Source: Devosia indica
GTDB lineage: Bacteria > Pseudomonadota > Alphaproteobacteria > Rhizobiales > Devosiaceae
Assembly: GCF_003056405.1 (NCBI RefSeq)
Contig: NZ_PYVZ01000005.1
Span: forward strand, 124,001-188,000
Length of the DNA: 64,000 bases
Reading direction: 5' to 3'
The notes under the pieces are model-generated. The model saw only the letters and a list, made by a program, of their open reading frames with translations, did not search any database and was not told where the DNA came from. Each line of letters starts with the position of its first letter. Position 1 is the first letter of the stretch. Of this stretch, positions 26,327 through 35,001 are shown in pieces. Made by a program: the position numbers and the translations under genes.

Positions 26327-26965
26327 ATGTCCAAGCTGCTCAAGATCGACGTCTTCACCGATGTGGTCTGCCCCTGGTGTCTGGTTGGCTCGGCGCGGCT
26401 TGATCAGGCGCTTGCCGGTCTCCCCGACGAGGTCGAGGTCGAGATCGAGAACCACCCCTTTTATCTCGATCCCACCGTGCCGCCCGAAGGCGTCGATGTT
26501 GGCGAAATGCTGCGTGAAAAATACGGCCGCGACCCAGCCGAAATGTGGGCCCGTGTCGAGAGCGAAGCGGCAAAGGCCGGTATCACGCTCGATCTCAGCA
26601 AACAGCCGCGCATGTTCAACACTGCCAAGGCCCATACGTTGACCCGGCTTTCCAAGCCCAATGGCAATCAGCACGAGCTGGCCAACACCATTGCCGAGGC
26701 CTATTTCCTTGAGCATCGCCAGATTAATGACGACAATACGCTGGTCGATATTGCCGTCGAGCATGGCTGGGACCGTGGCGACGCACTCGATGCCATCAAT
26801 GATGAGCACGAACTCGAGGTGACTGCACAACTGGCCAAAAGCGCGGCCGAGCAGGGAATCCGCGGCGTGCCCTTTTTCGTCTTTGGCGGCAAATATGCTC
26901 TCTCCGGCGCCCAGCCCGACGAGGTTTTTGTCCAGGCTCTCGACAAGATCCTTTCCGAACTCTGA
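26327..26965 (+). CDS. DsbA/FrnE-family thioredoxin-fold oxidoreductase
   Basis: This 212-residue cytosolic protein has the CPWC active site in VFTDVVCPWCLVGSARLDQAL (Cys15 and Cys18) and the FrnE-type helical insertion with MFNTAKAHTLTRLSK. The cis-proline loop is GIRGVPFFVFGGKYALSGAQ. FrnE proteins are 2-hydroxychromene isomerase-like and have been linked to oxidative stress in other bacteria. ATG 26327 follows CCCGGAGGCTGTCC. There is no signal peptide, so it is probably cytoplasmic. Confidence 0.93.
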   Translation: MSKLLKIDVFTDVVCPWCLVGSARLDQALAGLPDEVEVEIENHPFYLDPTVPPEGVDVGEMLREKYGRDPAEMWARVESEAAKAGITLDLSKQPRMFNTAKAHTLTRLSKPNGNQHELANTIAEAYFLEHRQINDDNTLVDIAVEHGWDRGDALDAINDEHELEVTAQLAKSAAEQGIRGVPFFVFGGKYALSGAQPDEVFVQALDKILSEL

Positions 26966-26989
26966 CAAGCCCTTGCGGCCTGCTATAGT
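26962..26989 (+). promoter_or_regulatory. Candidate promoter for the hydrolase-MFS pair
   Basis: CTGACA (26962-26967) and TATAGT (26984-26989) are spaced by 16 nt, a near-consensus sigma-70 pair. The predicted start is near 26996, only a few bases before the possible TTG start at 27004, so the message would have a very short leader. Confidence 0.4.
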
Positions 26990-27003
26990 GTTCACAAATC
27001 GCC

Positions 27004-27834
27004 TTGTTCGGGACTAAACGCTTGAAACTGCTTCGCCGCCTGCTGCTTGCCCTGCTCATCCTCATCGTGGCGGGTTACGCCAGCGTTGTGGGCTACATGT
27101 ATGTCAACCAGCGCGCCCTGCAATATGACGCCCAGGGTGAGGTCTTCGCTCTGGGCAACACCGCCCTCACCGGCGCGCGGGACGTGCTTTTTGCCAGTGA
27201 CGGCGAGGCCGTCAGCGGCTGGTATGCCCCGCCCCGTCCCGGCATGCCGGTCATCCTCTATTACAAGGGCAATTCCAAGAGCTTTACCGAAGAGAACGAG
27301 CGCTATGAGCGCTTCACCGCTGGTGGCTATGGTTTCCTCGCCTTCGACTATCGCGGCTTTCCTGCCTCGCCCGGCGAAATCTCGGAGGCCAATATCCTGA
27401 CCGACGCACTGGCCGCCTATGACTGGCTGAACGCCGAGACCGACGCCCCTATCCTGATCTGGGGCCGCTCGCTGGGGTCAGGACCGGCCACCTACGTCGC
27501 CAGCCAACGCGAGGCGGCCGCCCTGCTGCTCGAAACGCCCTTCCTCTCGGCCGTCAATGTCGCAGCCGAGCGCTATCCGATCCTACCGGTCGCGCTGGTC
27601 ATGCAGGACCAGTTCCGCAACGATCTCTGGATCGAGGAGGTCACTGAGCCGGTCCTGGTGGCCCATGGCACGGCCGATCGCACGATCGACGTTACCAATG
27701 GCGAGCGCCTTTATGCGCGCGCCCCCAATCCCGAAGAACTCTGGATCGTTGATGGTGCCGATCACTCCGACCTCTGGGACGCCGGTATCTGGGACCGTGC
27801 CAAACCATTCTTCGACCGCGCGTTGAACCGGTGA
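27004..27834 (+). CDS. Membrane-anchored alpha/beta hydrolase (BEM46-like)
   Basis: This protein of about 270-276 residues has an N-terminal membrane anchor (LLLALLILIVAGYASVVGYMY). The alpha/beta-hydrolase domain carries FLAFDYRGFPASPG, the nucleophile motif WGRSLGSGPATYVAS, the acid loop VAHGTADRTIDV and the His in DGADHSDLWD. No ATG lies before the domain; TTG at 27004 or 27022 must start it, and neither has a good ribosome binding site. Its stop overlaps the start of the MFS gene. The substrate is unknown. Confidence 0.85.
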   Translation: MFGTKRLKLLRRLLLALLILIVAGYASVVGYMYVNQRALQYDAQGEVFALGNTALTGARDVLFASDGEAVSGWYAPPRPGMPVILYYKGNSKSFTEENERYERFTAGGYGFLAFDYRGFPASPGEISEANILTDALAAYDWLNAETDAPILIWGRSLGSGPATYVASQREAAALLLETPFLSAVNVAAERYPILPVALVMQDQFRNDLWIEEVTEPVLVAHGTADRTIDVTNGERLYARAPNPEELWIVDGADHSDLWDAGIWDRAKPFFDRALNR

Positions 27835-29036
27835 AGCCCCCGCGCCCGCTGGGCATGTCCGCGAGGCGGACCGCCATTATCGGCGGGCTGATGGTGACAA
27901 CCGGCCCGCTCAGCCTGACGCTGTATGGCCCCGCCTTGCCCTCAATCGTAGCGGATCTGGGCACCACGGACGCAGGCGGCAAGCTGACCATGACGGTCTA
28001 TTTTGCCGCCTTTGCCATTTCGCAATTGCTGTGCGGTCCGCTATCGGACCGTTTCGGCCGCCGCTGGGTCGGGGTGGTATTCTTTGCCGTTTATGTTCTC
28101 GGCTCGCTGGTCTGCGCGCTGGCACCGACCCTGGAAATGCTGCTGCTCGGACGGCTGCTGCAGGGGCTGGGCGTTTCGGCCGGTGTGGCTCTATCACGGG
28201 CGATGGTGCGCGACCAGTTCGTCGGCATGGATGCCATACGGATCCTCACCATGGTCAATCTGATCCTGACCGTCGCGCCCGCCATGGCGCCGACCCTGGG
28301 CAGCGTCATCCTCGTGCTGGGATCTTGGCACCTGATGTTTGTCATCATGGCGGGATTTGGTCTGGCCGTGATTGCCTTGCTGGGCCTTGGCGCCCGCGAA
28401 ACCCTGCCTGCTAAAGCGCGTGTCCCCCTGCATCCGGGACAGGTGCTGGCCAATTATGGCCGCCTGCTCGCAGCGCCCGCCTTTCTCATGCCCGCATTGG
28501 TGCTGGCCCTGTCCTTTGGTGGCTTTTATGGTTTCGCTGCGCTCCTGCCCTTCATCCTCATTGATCAGATCGGGCTGACGCCATTCCAGTTCGCCATGGC
28601 CTTGCTGATCCAGACCGCCTCCTTCATCACTGGCAATATTATCGCTGGCCGGCTGGCGCGGCGCCTCGATGGCCCGGCACTCATCCTGACGGGGTTGGGC
28701 TTCCTCGCCCTGGGCGGCGCGGGGTTTGCCATTGCCCCGCGGCTATATCCCGACGCGGTGCTGGCCACGATGGTTCCAGTGAGCCTCTGGATGCTGGCCC
28801 TTGCCGCCGTCGGCCCCAGCGCGACGGCCAGCGCCATGGCACGATATGGGCATATCGCGGGCGCTGCAGGCGCGCTGACCGGCTTCTTCCAGATGGGCGG
28901 TGGCTTCGTTGCCTCCGTCCTGGCCATTGCGCTCTTCCCCGACGCGCGAACGGCAATGGTCAATGTGCTGCCGGCCCTGGCCATACTGACGGTTATTGTC
29001 GCACTCTGGCACCGACGGCTTTATCCCGGACAATAA
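27831..29036 (+). CDS. Bcr/CflA-family MFS multidrug exporter
   Basis: This 401-residue protein has twelve predicted helices. The cytosolic loop between helices 2 and 3 is CGPLSDRFGRRWVGV, and the fourth-to-fifth helix region GRLLQGLGVSAGVALSRAMVRD is the Bcr/CflA pattern. It starts at GTG 27831, which overlaps the preceding TGA (GTGA), so translation is probably coupled to the hydrolase gene. It is followed by the shared hairpin at 29039. Confidence 0.9.
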   Translation: MKPPRPLGMSARRTAIIGGLMVTTGPLSLTLYGPALPSIVADLGTTDAGGKLTMTVYFAAFAISQLLCGPLSDRFGRRWVGVVFFAVYVLGSLVCALAPTLEMLLLGRLLQGLGVSAGVALSRAMVRDQFVGMDAIRILTMVNLILTVAPAMAPTLGSVILVLGSWHLMFVIMAGFGLAVIALLGLGARETLPAKARVPLHPGQVLANYGRLLAAPAFLMPALVLALSFGGFYGFAALLPFILIDQIGLTPFQFAMALLIQTASFITGNIIAGRLARRLDGPALILTGLGFLALGGAGFAIAPRLYPDAVLATMVPVSLWMLALAAVGPSATASAMARYGHIAGAAGALTGFFQMGGGFVASVLAIALFPDARTAMVNVLPALAILTVIVALWHRRLYPGQ

Positions 29037-29065
29037 AAAACGCCGCCCCGGCAGGGGACGGCGTT
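29034..29065 (-). terminator. Strong intrinsic terminator of rpsU
   Basis: AACGCCG plus CCCC (29039-29049) pairs with GGGG and CGGCGTT (29054-29065) around a GGCA loop with one bulged base. On the minus strand six T residues follow (complement of AAAAAA at 29035-29040), so it ends rpsU transcription. It may act weakly for the MFS gene on the plus strand, where no long T-run is present. Confidence 0.85.
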
Positions 29066-29088
29066 CTATTCGACAATGCTTTGAGCGC

Positions 29089-29313
29089 CTAGCTGCGGCC
29101 GGTAGCCACAATGCCGCCTTCGCGCTGCGCACGCTTGCGGGCCAGCTTGCGCGCACGGCGCACAGCTTCAGCCTTCTGGCGAGCCTTCTTCTCGGAAGGC
29201 TTTTCGTAATAGTTGCGCAGCTTCATCTCGCGGAAGACACCTTCACGCTGCAGCTTCTTCTTCAGTGCGCGCAGCGCCTGGTCAACATTGTTATCGCGAA
29301 CGACTACTTGCAA
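29089..29313 (-). CDS. rpsU: 30S ribosomal protein S21
   Basis: This 74-residue small-subunit protein starts [25 protein letters not shown], followed by the basic helix [27 protein letters not shown]. The basic C-terminus is the alphaproteobacterial form. It has its own terminator downstream. The 216-bp gap to the divergent hydrolase gene holds its promoter but no other gene that I can see. Confidence 0.97.
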   Translation of the reverse strand: MQVVVRDNNVDQALRALKKKLQREGVFREMKLRNYYEKPSEKKARQKAEAVRRARKLARKRAQREGGIVATGRS

Positions 29314-29529
29314 AGGTCAACCGCCCTTTCAAAGCTATGCAAACTGTTTGGATAAAAACGGCATGGCCATAATAACCACCCCGCCGACCAGCCTAGCCGG
29401 TCACCGTGGCGGGCTCTATAGCCCAACAATAGCAAGCTGTCCACACTCGTCGCGCGGAAAAATGCAGGCATCTTGTGGGTTCAGTTGCCAGAGACTACCC
29501 CTGAGGCATCGATTGTATAGGAGGCCAAC

Positions 29530-30222
29530 ATGTATCAACCCCTCGTCATGGTGCCCGGCTTGCGATGCGATGGCTTTCTCTATCAGCCGGTCATCACGCG
29601 CCTGGGGGATGATATCGCCCCGGCCATTGCCGATGTATCGCTCGACGATTCCATTGCCGGCATGGCTCGCCGCATTCTGGCAGCCGCTCCGCCACGCTTC
29701 GCCCTGGCCGGGCTGTCAATGGGGGGCTATGTCGTTCTCGAAATCGTGCGCCAAGCGCCGGAACGCGTGACCCATCTGGCCCTGCTCGACACCAATGCCC
29801 GCCCTGACAGCGACGAACGCAAACAGGCGCGCCTGGCGGAAATGGACCTGGTGCGGCAAGGCAAGTCGGCCCTCGTTTCGCGTATGGCCCTCCCCGGCCT
29901 GCTGGCACCGGCGCACCTTGATGGTCCGGTGGCCGATCAGGTCCATGACATGGCTATGCGCGTTGGAACCGACACCTATCTGCGCCAGCAGACAGCCATC
30001 ATGGCGCGCATCGATTCCCGGCCTTTTCTCAAGGACATCGCAGTGCCCACACTGGTCGGCGTTGGTGCAGAGGACAAACTCATCCCCCTGCCGCTCTCCG
30101 AGGAGATGGCCGAATGTATTCCCGGTGCCGAGCTGGTGGTCTTCCCCGATGCCGGCCACGTTCCGACGCTGGAAAATCCCGGCGCTGTGGCCGACGCGAT
30201 GAACGCGTGGCTGAAACGATAA
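29530..30222 (+). CDS. Alpha/beta-fold hydrolase
   Basis: This 230-residue protein has an early VMVPGLRCDGFLYQPVI oxyanion block, the nucleophile motif ALAGLSMGGYVVLEIV, acid loop LVGVGAEDKLIPLPLS and catalytic His in FPDAGHVPTLENP. There is no signal peptide. The ribosome binding site TAGGAGGCCAAC is excellent. The gene converges on purK with a 4-bp gap. The substrate cannot be told. Confidence 0.9.
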   Translation: MYQPLVMVPGLRCDGFLYQPVITRLGDDIAPAIADVSLDDSIAGMARRILAAAPPRFALAGLSMGGYVVLEIVRQAPERVTHLALLDTNARPDSDERKQARLAEMDLVRQGKSALVSRMALPGLLAPAHLDGPVADQVHDMAMRVGTDTYLRQQTAIMARIDSRPFLKDIAVPTLVGVGAEDKLIPLPLSEEMAECIPGAELVVFPDAGHVPTLENPGAVADAMNAWLKR

Positions 30223-30226
30223 CGTC

Positions 30227-31312
30227 TTAGCCGCGCACGATCCTGTTGATGTGCCCCATCTTGCGGCCGGGCCGGGCTTCGGCCTTGCCGTAAAGATGTG
30301 GCTGGGTATCGCCATCAATGCTAGCCGGCACCTGATCGACCTCGTCGCCGATCAAATTCTGCATCACCACATCGGCCATGCGCTGCGGATCGCCCAGCGG
30401 CCAGCCAGCGATGGCACGGATATGCTGTTCGAACTGGTCGGTCAGGCACACAGCCTCTGTCCAGTGCCCCGAATTGTGCACGCGCGGGGCAATTTCGTTA
30501 ACCAGCAACGATGGTCGCTCACCGCCAACCACAAAGAATTCCACTCCCAGCACACCCACATAGTCGAGCGCCACGACAATCACCTTCGCCAGCATGGCCG
30601 CATGCTTGGCGACACCTGGCGCGATGTCACCCGGCACGGTCGAGGTGAACAGAATATGGTCCCGATGCACGTTCTCGGCGGCATCGAAGGCTCGCACAGA
30701 GCCATCGAGACCGCGTGCCACCACCACCGAGATTTCCTTCTCGAAGGGCACAAAGCCCTCCAGCACCAGCGGGTGTGGTTTGAGTTCTGCAAAGGCCGTC
30801 TCGGCCTCCTCGGGCGTGCGCAACACGCGCTGCCCCTTGCCGTCATAGCCCAGCCGCGTGGTCTTGAGCACCGCCGGCAGGCCCAGTTCGCCAATGGCGG
30901 TGTTCAAGTGCTCAAGACTGTTCACGGCCCGATAGGGCGCCACCGGAATATTCTTGGACGACAGAAAGCTCTTTTCGGCCAGCCTGTCCTGCGAGATGGC
31001 CAGCGCATTGGCGCCAGGCCGCAACGGTTTCAGCCCCGCCAGCACTTCGGCGGTGGCTGCGGGCACATTTTCGAACTCATATGTCACGACGTCGACCTGG
31101 GACGCGAAGGCCTTGAGCGCTTCGACATCGTCATAACCGGCCACGGTCTTGAGCGGCGTCACATCAAAGGCCGGGCTCTGCGCGTCGGGGCAATAAATGT
31201 GGCTCTTCAGCCCCAGACGAGCCGCGGCCAGGGCCAACATGCGCCCGAGTTGCCCTCCGCCCAGAATGCCAATGGTGGAGCCGGGAGCCAGAATGGTCGG
31301 ATTGTCAGTCAA
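30227..31312 (-). CDS. purK: N5-carboxyaminoimidazole ribonucleotide synthase
   Basis: PurK carboxylates AIR to N5-CAIR with ATP and bicarbonate in purine synthesis. The protein starts at TTG 31312, since the only room after purE is TGCC-TTG-ACT and GSTIGILGGGQLGRMLALAA is the family N-terminus (an earlier start would lie inside purE). It has 361 residues, with ATP-grasp blocks PAVLKTTRLGYDGKGQRVL, VEFFVVGGERPSLLVNEIAPRVHNSGHWT. It overlaps neither gene: purE ends 4 bp before the TTG. Confidence 0.95.
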   Translation of the reverse strand: MTDNPTILAPGSTIGILGGGQLGRMLALAAARLGLKSHIYCPDAQSPAFDVTPLKTVAGYDDVEALKAFASQVDVVTYEFENVPAATAEVLAGLKPLRPGANALAISQDRLAEKSFLSSKNIPVAPYRAVNSLEHLNTAIGELGLPAVLKTTRLGYDGKGQRVLRTPEEAETAFAELKPHPLVLEGFVPFEKEISVVVARGLDGSVRAFDAAENVHRDHILFTSTVPGDIAPGVAKHAAMLAKVIVVALDYVGVLGVEFFVVGGERPSLLVNEIAPRVHNSGHWTEAVCLTDQFEQHIRAIAGWPLGDPQRMADVVMQNLIGDEVDQVPASIDGDTQPHLYGKAEARPGRKMGHINRIVRG

Positions 31313-31316
31313 GGCA

Positions 31317-31808
31317 CTACTCAAGATCGGACGGAAACAGCGGTACGGCCTGGGTCTGGCGGGCGCGGTGGGCATCAAGCCGGTCAGCAAGATCATCATC
31401 ACTGAGGGCCAGAACAGCCGCCGCCAGCAAAGCCGCATTGATTGCGCCCGGCTCGCCGATGGCCAGCGTGCCCACCGGCACACCGCCCGGCATCTGCACG
31501 ATGGAATAGAGGCTATCCATGCCCGAAAGCGCCTTGGACCGCACCGGCACGCCGAACACCGGCAAGCTGGTCATTGCCGCAATCATGCCCGGCAGATGCG
31601 CCGCACCACCGGCGCCGGCAATGATCACCTTGACGCCTTCATCCCGCGCATTGGTGGCGAAATCCACCATACGCTCGGGTGTGCGATGCGCCGAAACGAT
31701 GCGCGCCTCATATTCGACTTCGAGATTTTCGAGGGTTTCGGCGGCCAACCGCATGGTGGGCCAGTCCGATTGGCTGCCCATCACGATGGCAACCGGTGGC
31801 TTGAGCAT
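31317..31808 (-). CDS. purE: N5-carboxyaminoimidazole ribonucleotide mutase
   Basis: PurE converts N5-CAIR to CAIR. The 163-residue class I enzyme has [21 protein letters not shown], the catalytic His in SAHRTPERM, and [25 protein letters not shown]. The start ATG 31808 is the family start ([12 protein letters not shown]), and GGGGGAATC precedes it; a longer frame to 31862 is not needed. It forms a two-gene operon with purK. Confidence 0.97.
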   Translation of the reverse strand: MLKPPVAIVMGSQSDWPTMRLAAETLENLEVEYEARIVSAHRTPERMVDFATNARDEGVKVIIAGAGGAAHLPGMIAAMTSLPVFGVPVRSKALSGMDSLYSIVQMPGGVPVGTLAIGEPGAINAALLAAAVLALSDDDLADRLDAHRARQTQAVPLFPSDLE

Positions 31809-31882
31809 GGCGATTCCCCCGTGCCGCTCCGCAAAGCGCGGAACTAGCCTAATTCCTGCCACAACTCAAGGCATCTGGACAC

Positions 31883-32098
31883 TCAGGCGATGATATCGGG
31901 CAAGAGAATATTTTCGAGTTGGACGATCCGGTCCTTGAGCGAAAGTTTCCGTTTTTTGAGCCGCTGCAACAGCATCCGATCTGCCATTTGCGACTGCACC
32001 AGAGTGTGGATCGCCGCATCGAGATCGGCGTGTTCCTGGCGTTTTGTGGCCAGTTCGATCCCCAGTTGGGTTTCCTGTTCCTTGGTCAGCGACAGCAT
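31883..32098 (-). CDS. YdcH-family (DUF465) protein
   Basis: This 71-residue two-helix protein has the YdcH pattern: LTKEQETQLGIELATKRQEHADLD and MLLQRLKKRKLSLKDRI. The function is unknown. It is divergent from a second, shorter YdcH protein, with a 153-bp gap between the two start codons. Such pairs are common in Hyphomicrobiales. The gene is 74 bp before purE on the same strand. Confidence 0.85.
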   Translation of the reverse strand: MLSLTKEQETQLGIELATKRQEHADLDAAIHTLVQSQMADRMLLQRLKKRKLSLKDRIVQLENILLPDIIA

Positions 32099-32251
32099 GG
32101 TGTACCGGACATTTCAGACGCCAATTCTCAGCCTTGGTTAACCGATCACGACAAGTTTTGCATCTCAATTCCGGGGCCATCGCAAACGGCGTCGACAAAG
32201 CATGAAATATTTGTGACGATACCTGTGTCCAACACGCTGAAAGGAGTTGTT

Positions 32252-32428
32252 ATGACGACTGAAGGCCACATCGCAGCGCTTGAACGCCGCCATCAGGAAT
32301 TGGATCGGATGATCCAGACCGAAACGCAGAACCGGCTTGCCGACGACCTCATGGTCGCCGCACTCAAGCGCAAGAAACTCGAAGTGAAGGACGAACTCTA
32401 CAAGCTCCAGGGCGCCACGCGGCAATAA
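32252..32428 (+). CDS. Second YdcH-family (DUF465) protein
   Basis: This 58-residue protein has HIAALERRHQELDRMIQ and AALKRKKLEVKDELYKL, the YdcH helices. ATG 32252 follows an excellent AAAGGAGTTGTT site. It is divergent from the 71-residue paralogue and has its own intrinsic terminator 33 bp after the stop. Confidence 0.88.
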   Translation: MTTEGHIAALERRHQELDRMIQTETQNRLADDLMVAALKRKKLEVKDELYKLQGATRQ

Positions 32429-32460
32429 GGCAGCTTCAACCAATCATCATACGCTCTGGA

Positions 32461-32490
32461 GGGTCACGGCTTTGTGCCGCGACCCTTTTT
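32461..32490 (+). terminator. Intrinsic terminator after the YdcH gene
   Basis: GGGTCACGGC (32461-32470) pairs with GCCGCGACCC (32476-32485) with one A-C mismatch and a TTTGT loop, followed by TTTTT. It separates the YdcH gene from the regulator gene downstream. Confidence 0.85.
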
Positions 32491-32522
32491 CTTTGGAAGC
32501 CTGCTTAGCCAAATCTCTAGGA

Positions 32523-32537
32523 TTAACATCCTCTTAA
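32523..32537. promoter_or_regulatory. Perfect CtrA box TTAA-N7-TTAA upstream of the NtrC-type regulator
   Basis: TTAA (32523-32526), CATCCTC, TTAA (32534-32537) match the CtrA consensus exactly. The site lies 76 bp before the ATG of the sigma-54-type response regulator and after the YdcH terminator. I see no convincing -10 at a fixed distance, so whether it activates or represses is open. Confidence 0.7.
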
Positions 32538-32612
32538 GAAGCAATGGGCATCGTCATTCCCAAAACGGCACAACTCGATTCGTGCCGGCAGAACTTCTGA
32601 TCTGGGGTAAAT

Positions 32613-34097
32613 ATGACGCGTGTTCTGGTCGTGGACGATGATCCGGTGCAATTGCGATTGACCTCGGAAGTCGCCAACCGCGCCGGCTTCAAGCCGATTA
32701 CCGCAACCGGCGGCGAACAGGCGCTCTCCATTCTGCGTGAGGATCCACAGCTCGGGGCCATGATCCTCGACCTGGTCATGCCCGATCTCGACGGCATGGG
32801 CGTGATGGAAGCCATGCGCAAGGAAGGGCTCACAACGCCGGTCATCATCCAGACCGCCAATGCCTCACTTGAAACCGTGATTTCGGCCATGCGCCAGGGC
32901 GCGGCCGACTACTTCGTCAAGCCGGTAGCGCCCGAAAGACTGATCATTTCGCTGCGCAACGCGCTGAAACTGGATGCCCTCGAAGCCGCCATTCGCGCCG
33001 AGCATGCGCGCAAGGCCGGCACTTTCAGCCACAAGGACATGATTGCCGCCGCGCCCGCCATGGGCCGCGTCATCACGCTTTGCGCCAAGGCCGCCAAGAG
33101 CAATATCCCGGTGCTCATTGAAGGCGAGAGCGGAGTAGGCAAGGAACTGGTAGCCCGCATCATTCAGGGCACCGGCGACCGGGCTGGAAAACCCTTCATC
33201 ACCGTCAATTGCGGCACCATTCCACCCAATCTGGTGGAATCGGTGCTGTTCGGCCACAAGAAGGGAGCCTTTACCGGCGCCCATGCCGACCAGCCCGGAA
33301 AATTCGCAGAGGCGCATGGCGGCACCCTGTTCCTCGACGAGGTAGGCGAACTGCCGCTCGACACCCAGGTCAAATTGCTTCGTGCGCTGCAGGATGGCGA
33401 GATCGAGCCGGTCGGGGCCAGCAAGCCCGAAAAGGTCAATGTGCGGCTGATCTCGGCCACCAATCGCCGTCTGCTCAACCTCGCCAAATCCGGCGAATTC
33501 CGCGAAGATCTGTATTACCGGCTCAATGTTTTCCCCATCTATGTGCCGCCCCTGCGCGAGCGGCTCGAGGACCTGCCGGCCCTGACCAATCACTTCATCG
33601 CCCGCTTCTCGGCCGAGGCCGGCAAGCGCGTGCTGGGCGTCTCCCCTGCAGTCACCGAATTGCTGGGCACGTATGATTGGCCGGGCAATGTGCGCCAGCT
33701 CGAAAACGCCATCTATCGCGCCATCGTGCTCAGCGATGGTGCCTTTCTCGAAACCCAGGACTTCCCGCAAGTGCTGGCCCAGGCCGCTGGGCGTGAGGAA
33801 GCCATGCGCGCAGTCACCAGAGTGGTGGAACTGACCGAACCGGTTCATATCGATGCGGCAACCGCCCGCCCCCCTGTGGAACACGCGCCCCCCGCCGTGC
33901 GTGATCGGTTTCTCTCGGACAGCGGTGACCTGCAGCCGCTCTCGGACATCGAGCGCGAAGCCATTGCCTTTGCCATCGAACATCACGGCGGCCGCATGTC
34001 GCGCGTGGCCCGGGCACTCGGCATCGGCCGCTCGACCCTTTACCGCAAGCTGCACGAATACGGCATGGCGGAGGGGCTGATCAACGACGCCGCCTGA
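32613..34097 (+). CDS. NtrC-family sigma-54-dependent response regulator, orphan
   Basis: This 494-residue protein has a receiver domain (acidic residues Asp8-10, phospho-acceptor Asp53 in GAMILDLVMPDLDG, Lys in YFVKPVAP). An AAA+ domain follows with Walker A EGESGVGKE (about 170), the GAFTGA sigma-54 contact loop in KKGAFTGAHADQ (about 219), Walker B GGTLFLDEVGELP and the arginine finger region EFREDLYYRLNVF. A Fis-type helix-turn-helix is at the end (GGRMSRVARALGIGRSTLYRKLHEYG). No histidine kinase is adjacent. A CtrA box is upstream. The genes it controls are unknown. Confidence 0.93.
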   Translation: MTRVLVVDDDPVQLRLTSEVANRAGFKPITATGGEQALSILREDPQLGAMILDLVMPDLDGMGVMEAMRKEGLTTPVIIQTANASLETVISAMRQGAADYFVKPVAPERLIISLRNALKLDALEAAIRAEHARKAGTFSHKDMIAAAPAMGRVITLCAKAAKSNIPVLIEGESGVGKELVARIIQGTGDRAGKPFITVNCGTIPPNLVESVLFGHKKGAFTGAHADQPGKFAEAHGGTLFLDEVGELPLDTQVKLLRALQDGEIEPVGASKPEKVNVRLISATNRRLLNLAKSGEFREDLYYRLNVFPIYVPPLRERLEDLPALTNHFIARFSAEAGKRVLGVSPAVTELLGTYDWPGNVRQLENAIYRAIVLSDGAFLETQDFPQVLAQAAGREEAMRAVTRVVELTEPVHIDAATARPPVEHAPPAVRDRFLSDSGDLQPLSDIEREAIAFAIEHHGGRMSRVARALGIGRSTLYRKLHEYGMAEGLINDAA

Positions 34098-34154
34098 CGC
34101 CGATCGCAAATTGACTGGAAAGCTGCCCCGTTAACCGTGTTGCTTACCGGGCCG

Positions 34155-34190
34155 TTAAGACATTGGCGCGAAATGTCGCCAATGTCTTAA
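34155..34190 (+). promoter_or_regulatory. Perfect 14-bp inverted repeat in the leader of the outer-membrane protein gene
   Basis: TTAAGACATTGGCG (34155-34168) and CGCCAATGTCTTAA (34177-34190) are exact inverse complements with an 8-nt loop CGAAATGT. The right arm ends 2 nt before the GCGAGG ribosome binding site of the gene starting at 34205. There is no T-run, so it is not a terminator. A 5' stabilising hairpin or a repressor operator both fit. Confidence 0.8.
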
Positions 34191-34204
34191 CCAGCGAGGC
34201 TTTC

Positions 34205-34876
34205 ATGCGACACTCAGCCATTGCCCTTCTTGCCCTTATGGTGGCGTCAACTGCAGTGCAGGCCGCCGACGTCAACTGGAACAGCAATGCCACCTCGCCC
34301 ATCTATGGGTCGACCAGCGCCACCCAATGGACCGGCTTTTACGCAGGCGTGAGTGGCGGCTACGCCTGGGGGTCGACCACCAACAGCCCCGCTTTGGCCG
34401 GAGGCCAGGCCAGCAATAACAGCGCCGGCTGGAGCCTGGGCGGCCAGGCCGGCTACAATATGGACATGGGCGGCTTCGTGCTCGGCGGCGAAGCCGATCT
34501 GCAATGGGCCAGCATCGGGTACAACGAAGCCATTGCCGGCGGCACTTTCGAAGCCAAGACAGATTTCTTCGGCACCGTGCGCGGTCGCGCCGGCGTCACC
34601 GTAGGTCAGGTCATGCCCTATGCCACGGGCGGTCTGGCGTTCGGCCGTGGCGTGGCGCAGGAAAGCACCGGCGTCATCACTTCGCAATCGGCCAACCATT
34701 TCGGCTGGACCGCTGGCCTTGGCCTTGAGGCGCAAGCCACCGCCAATATCTCCATCAAGGCTGAATATCTCTATGTCGATCTGGGCGAGCAGTCCTATGC
34801 AGGGCTCCCCACCGGCAATCGCGACATCGCACAGCGCTTCTCGCTGGTCCGCGCCGGCGTCAACTACAAGTTCTGA
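34205..34876 (+). CDS. Outer-membrane beta-barrel protein (porin-like, OmpA-domain/Omp25 type)
   Basis: This 223-residue protein has a Sec signal peptide (MRHSAIALLALMVASTAVQA, cut after about 20). The mature part has alternating strands and turns typical of 8-strand barrels: WTGFYAGVSGGYAWG, GWSLGGQAGYNMDMGGFVLGGEADLQWA, FFGTVRGRAGV, then KAEYLYVDLG and a C-terminal RFSLVRAGVNYKF ending in Phe, the outer-membrane sorting signal. The start ATG 34205 is used instead of 34163, which lies inside the hairpin. It resembles Hyphomicrobiales Omp25/31 proteins. Confidence 0.92.
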   Translation: MRHSAIALLALMVASTAVQAADVNWNSNATSPIYGSTSATQWTGFYAGVSGGYAWGSTTNSPALAGGQASNNSAGWSLGGQAGYNMDMGGFVLGGEADLQWASIGYNEAIAGGTFEAKTDFFGTVRGRAGVTVGQVMPYATGGLAFGRGVAQESTGVITSQSANHFGWTAGLGLEAQATANISIKAEYLYVDLGEQSYAGLPTGNRDIAQRFSLVRAGVNYKF

Positions 34877-35001
34877 TAACTCGCTTCAGCCTGGTAGAGA
34901 CGGCTCATGCGTCCGCCCAAGGCGTCGTTGTGGTTGCTCCTGACACTGCTTCATGGGCAAGCCCTGCCCCTGAAGCCATATGAGCCGACAGGCGCACGGA
35001 G

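Noticed and set aside
34131..34158. TTAACC and TTAAGA words before the outer-membrane protein gene as a CtrA site.
   Set aside because: The spacing is not seven bases, so they do not form a full CtrA box.
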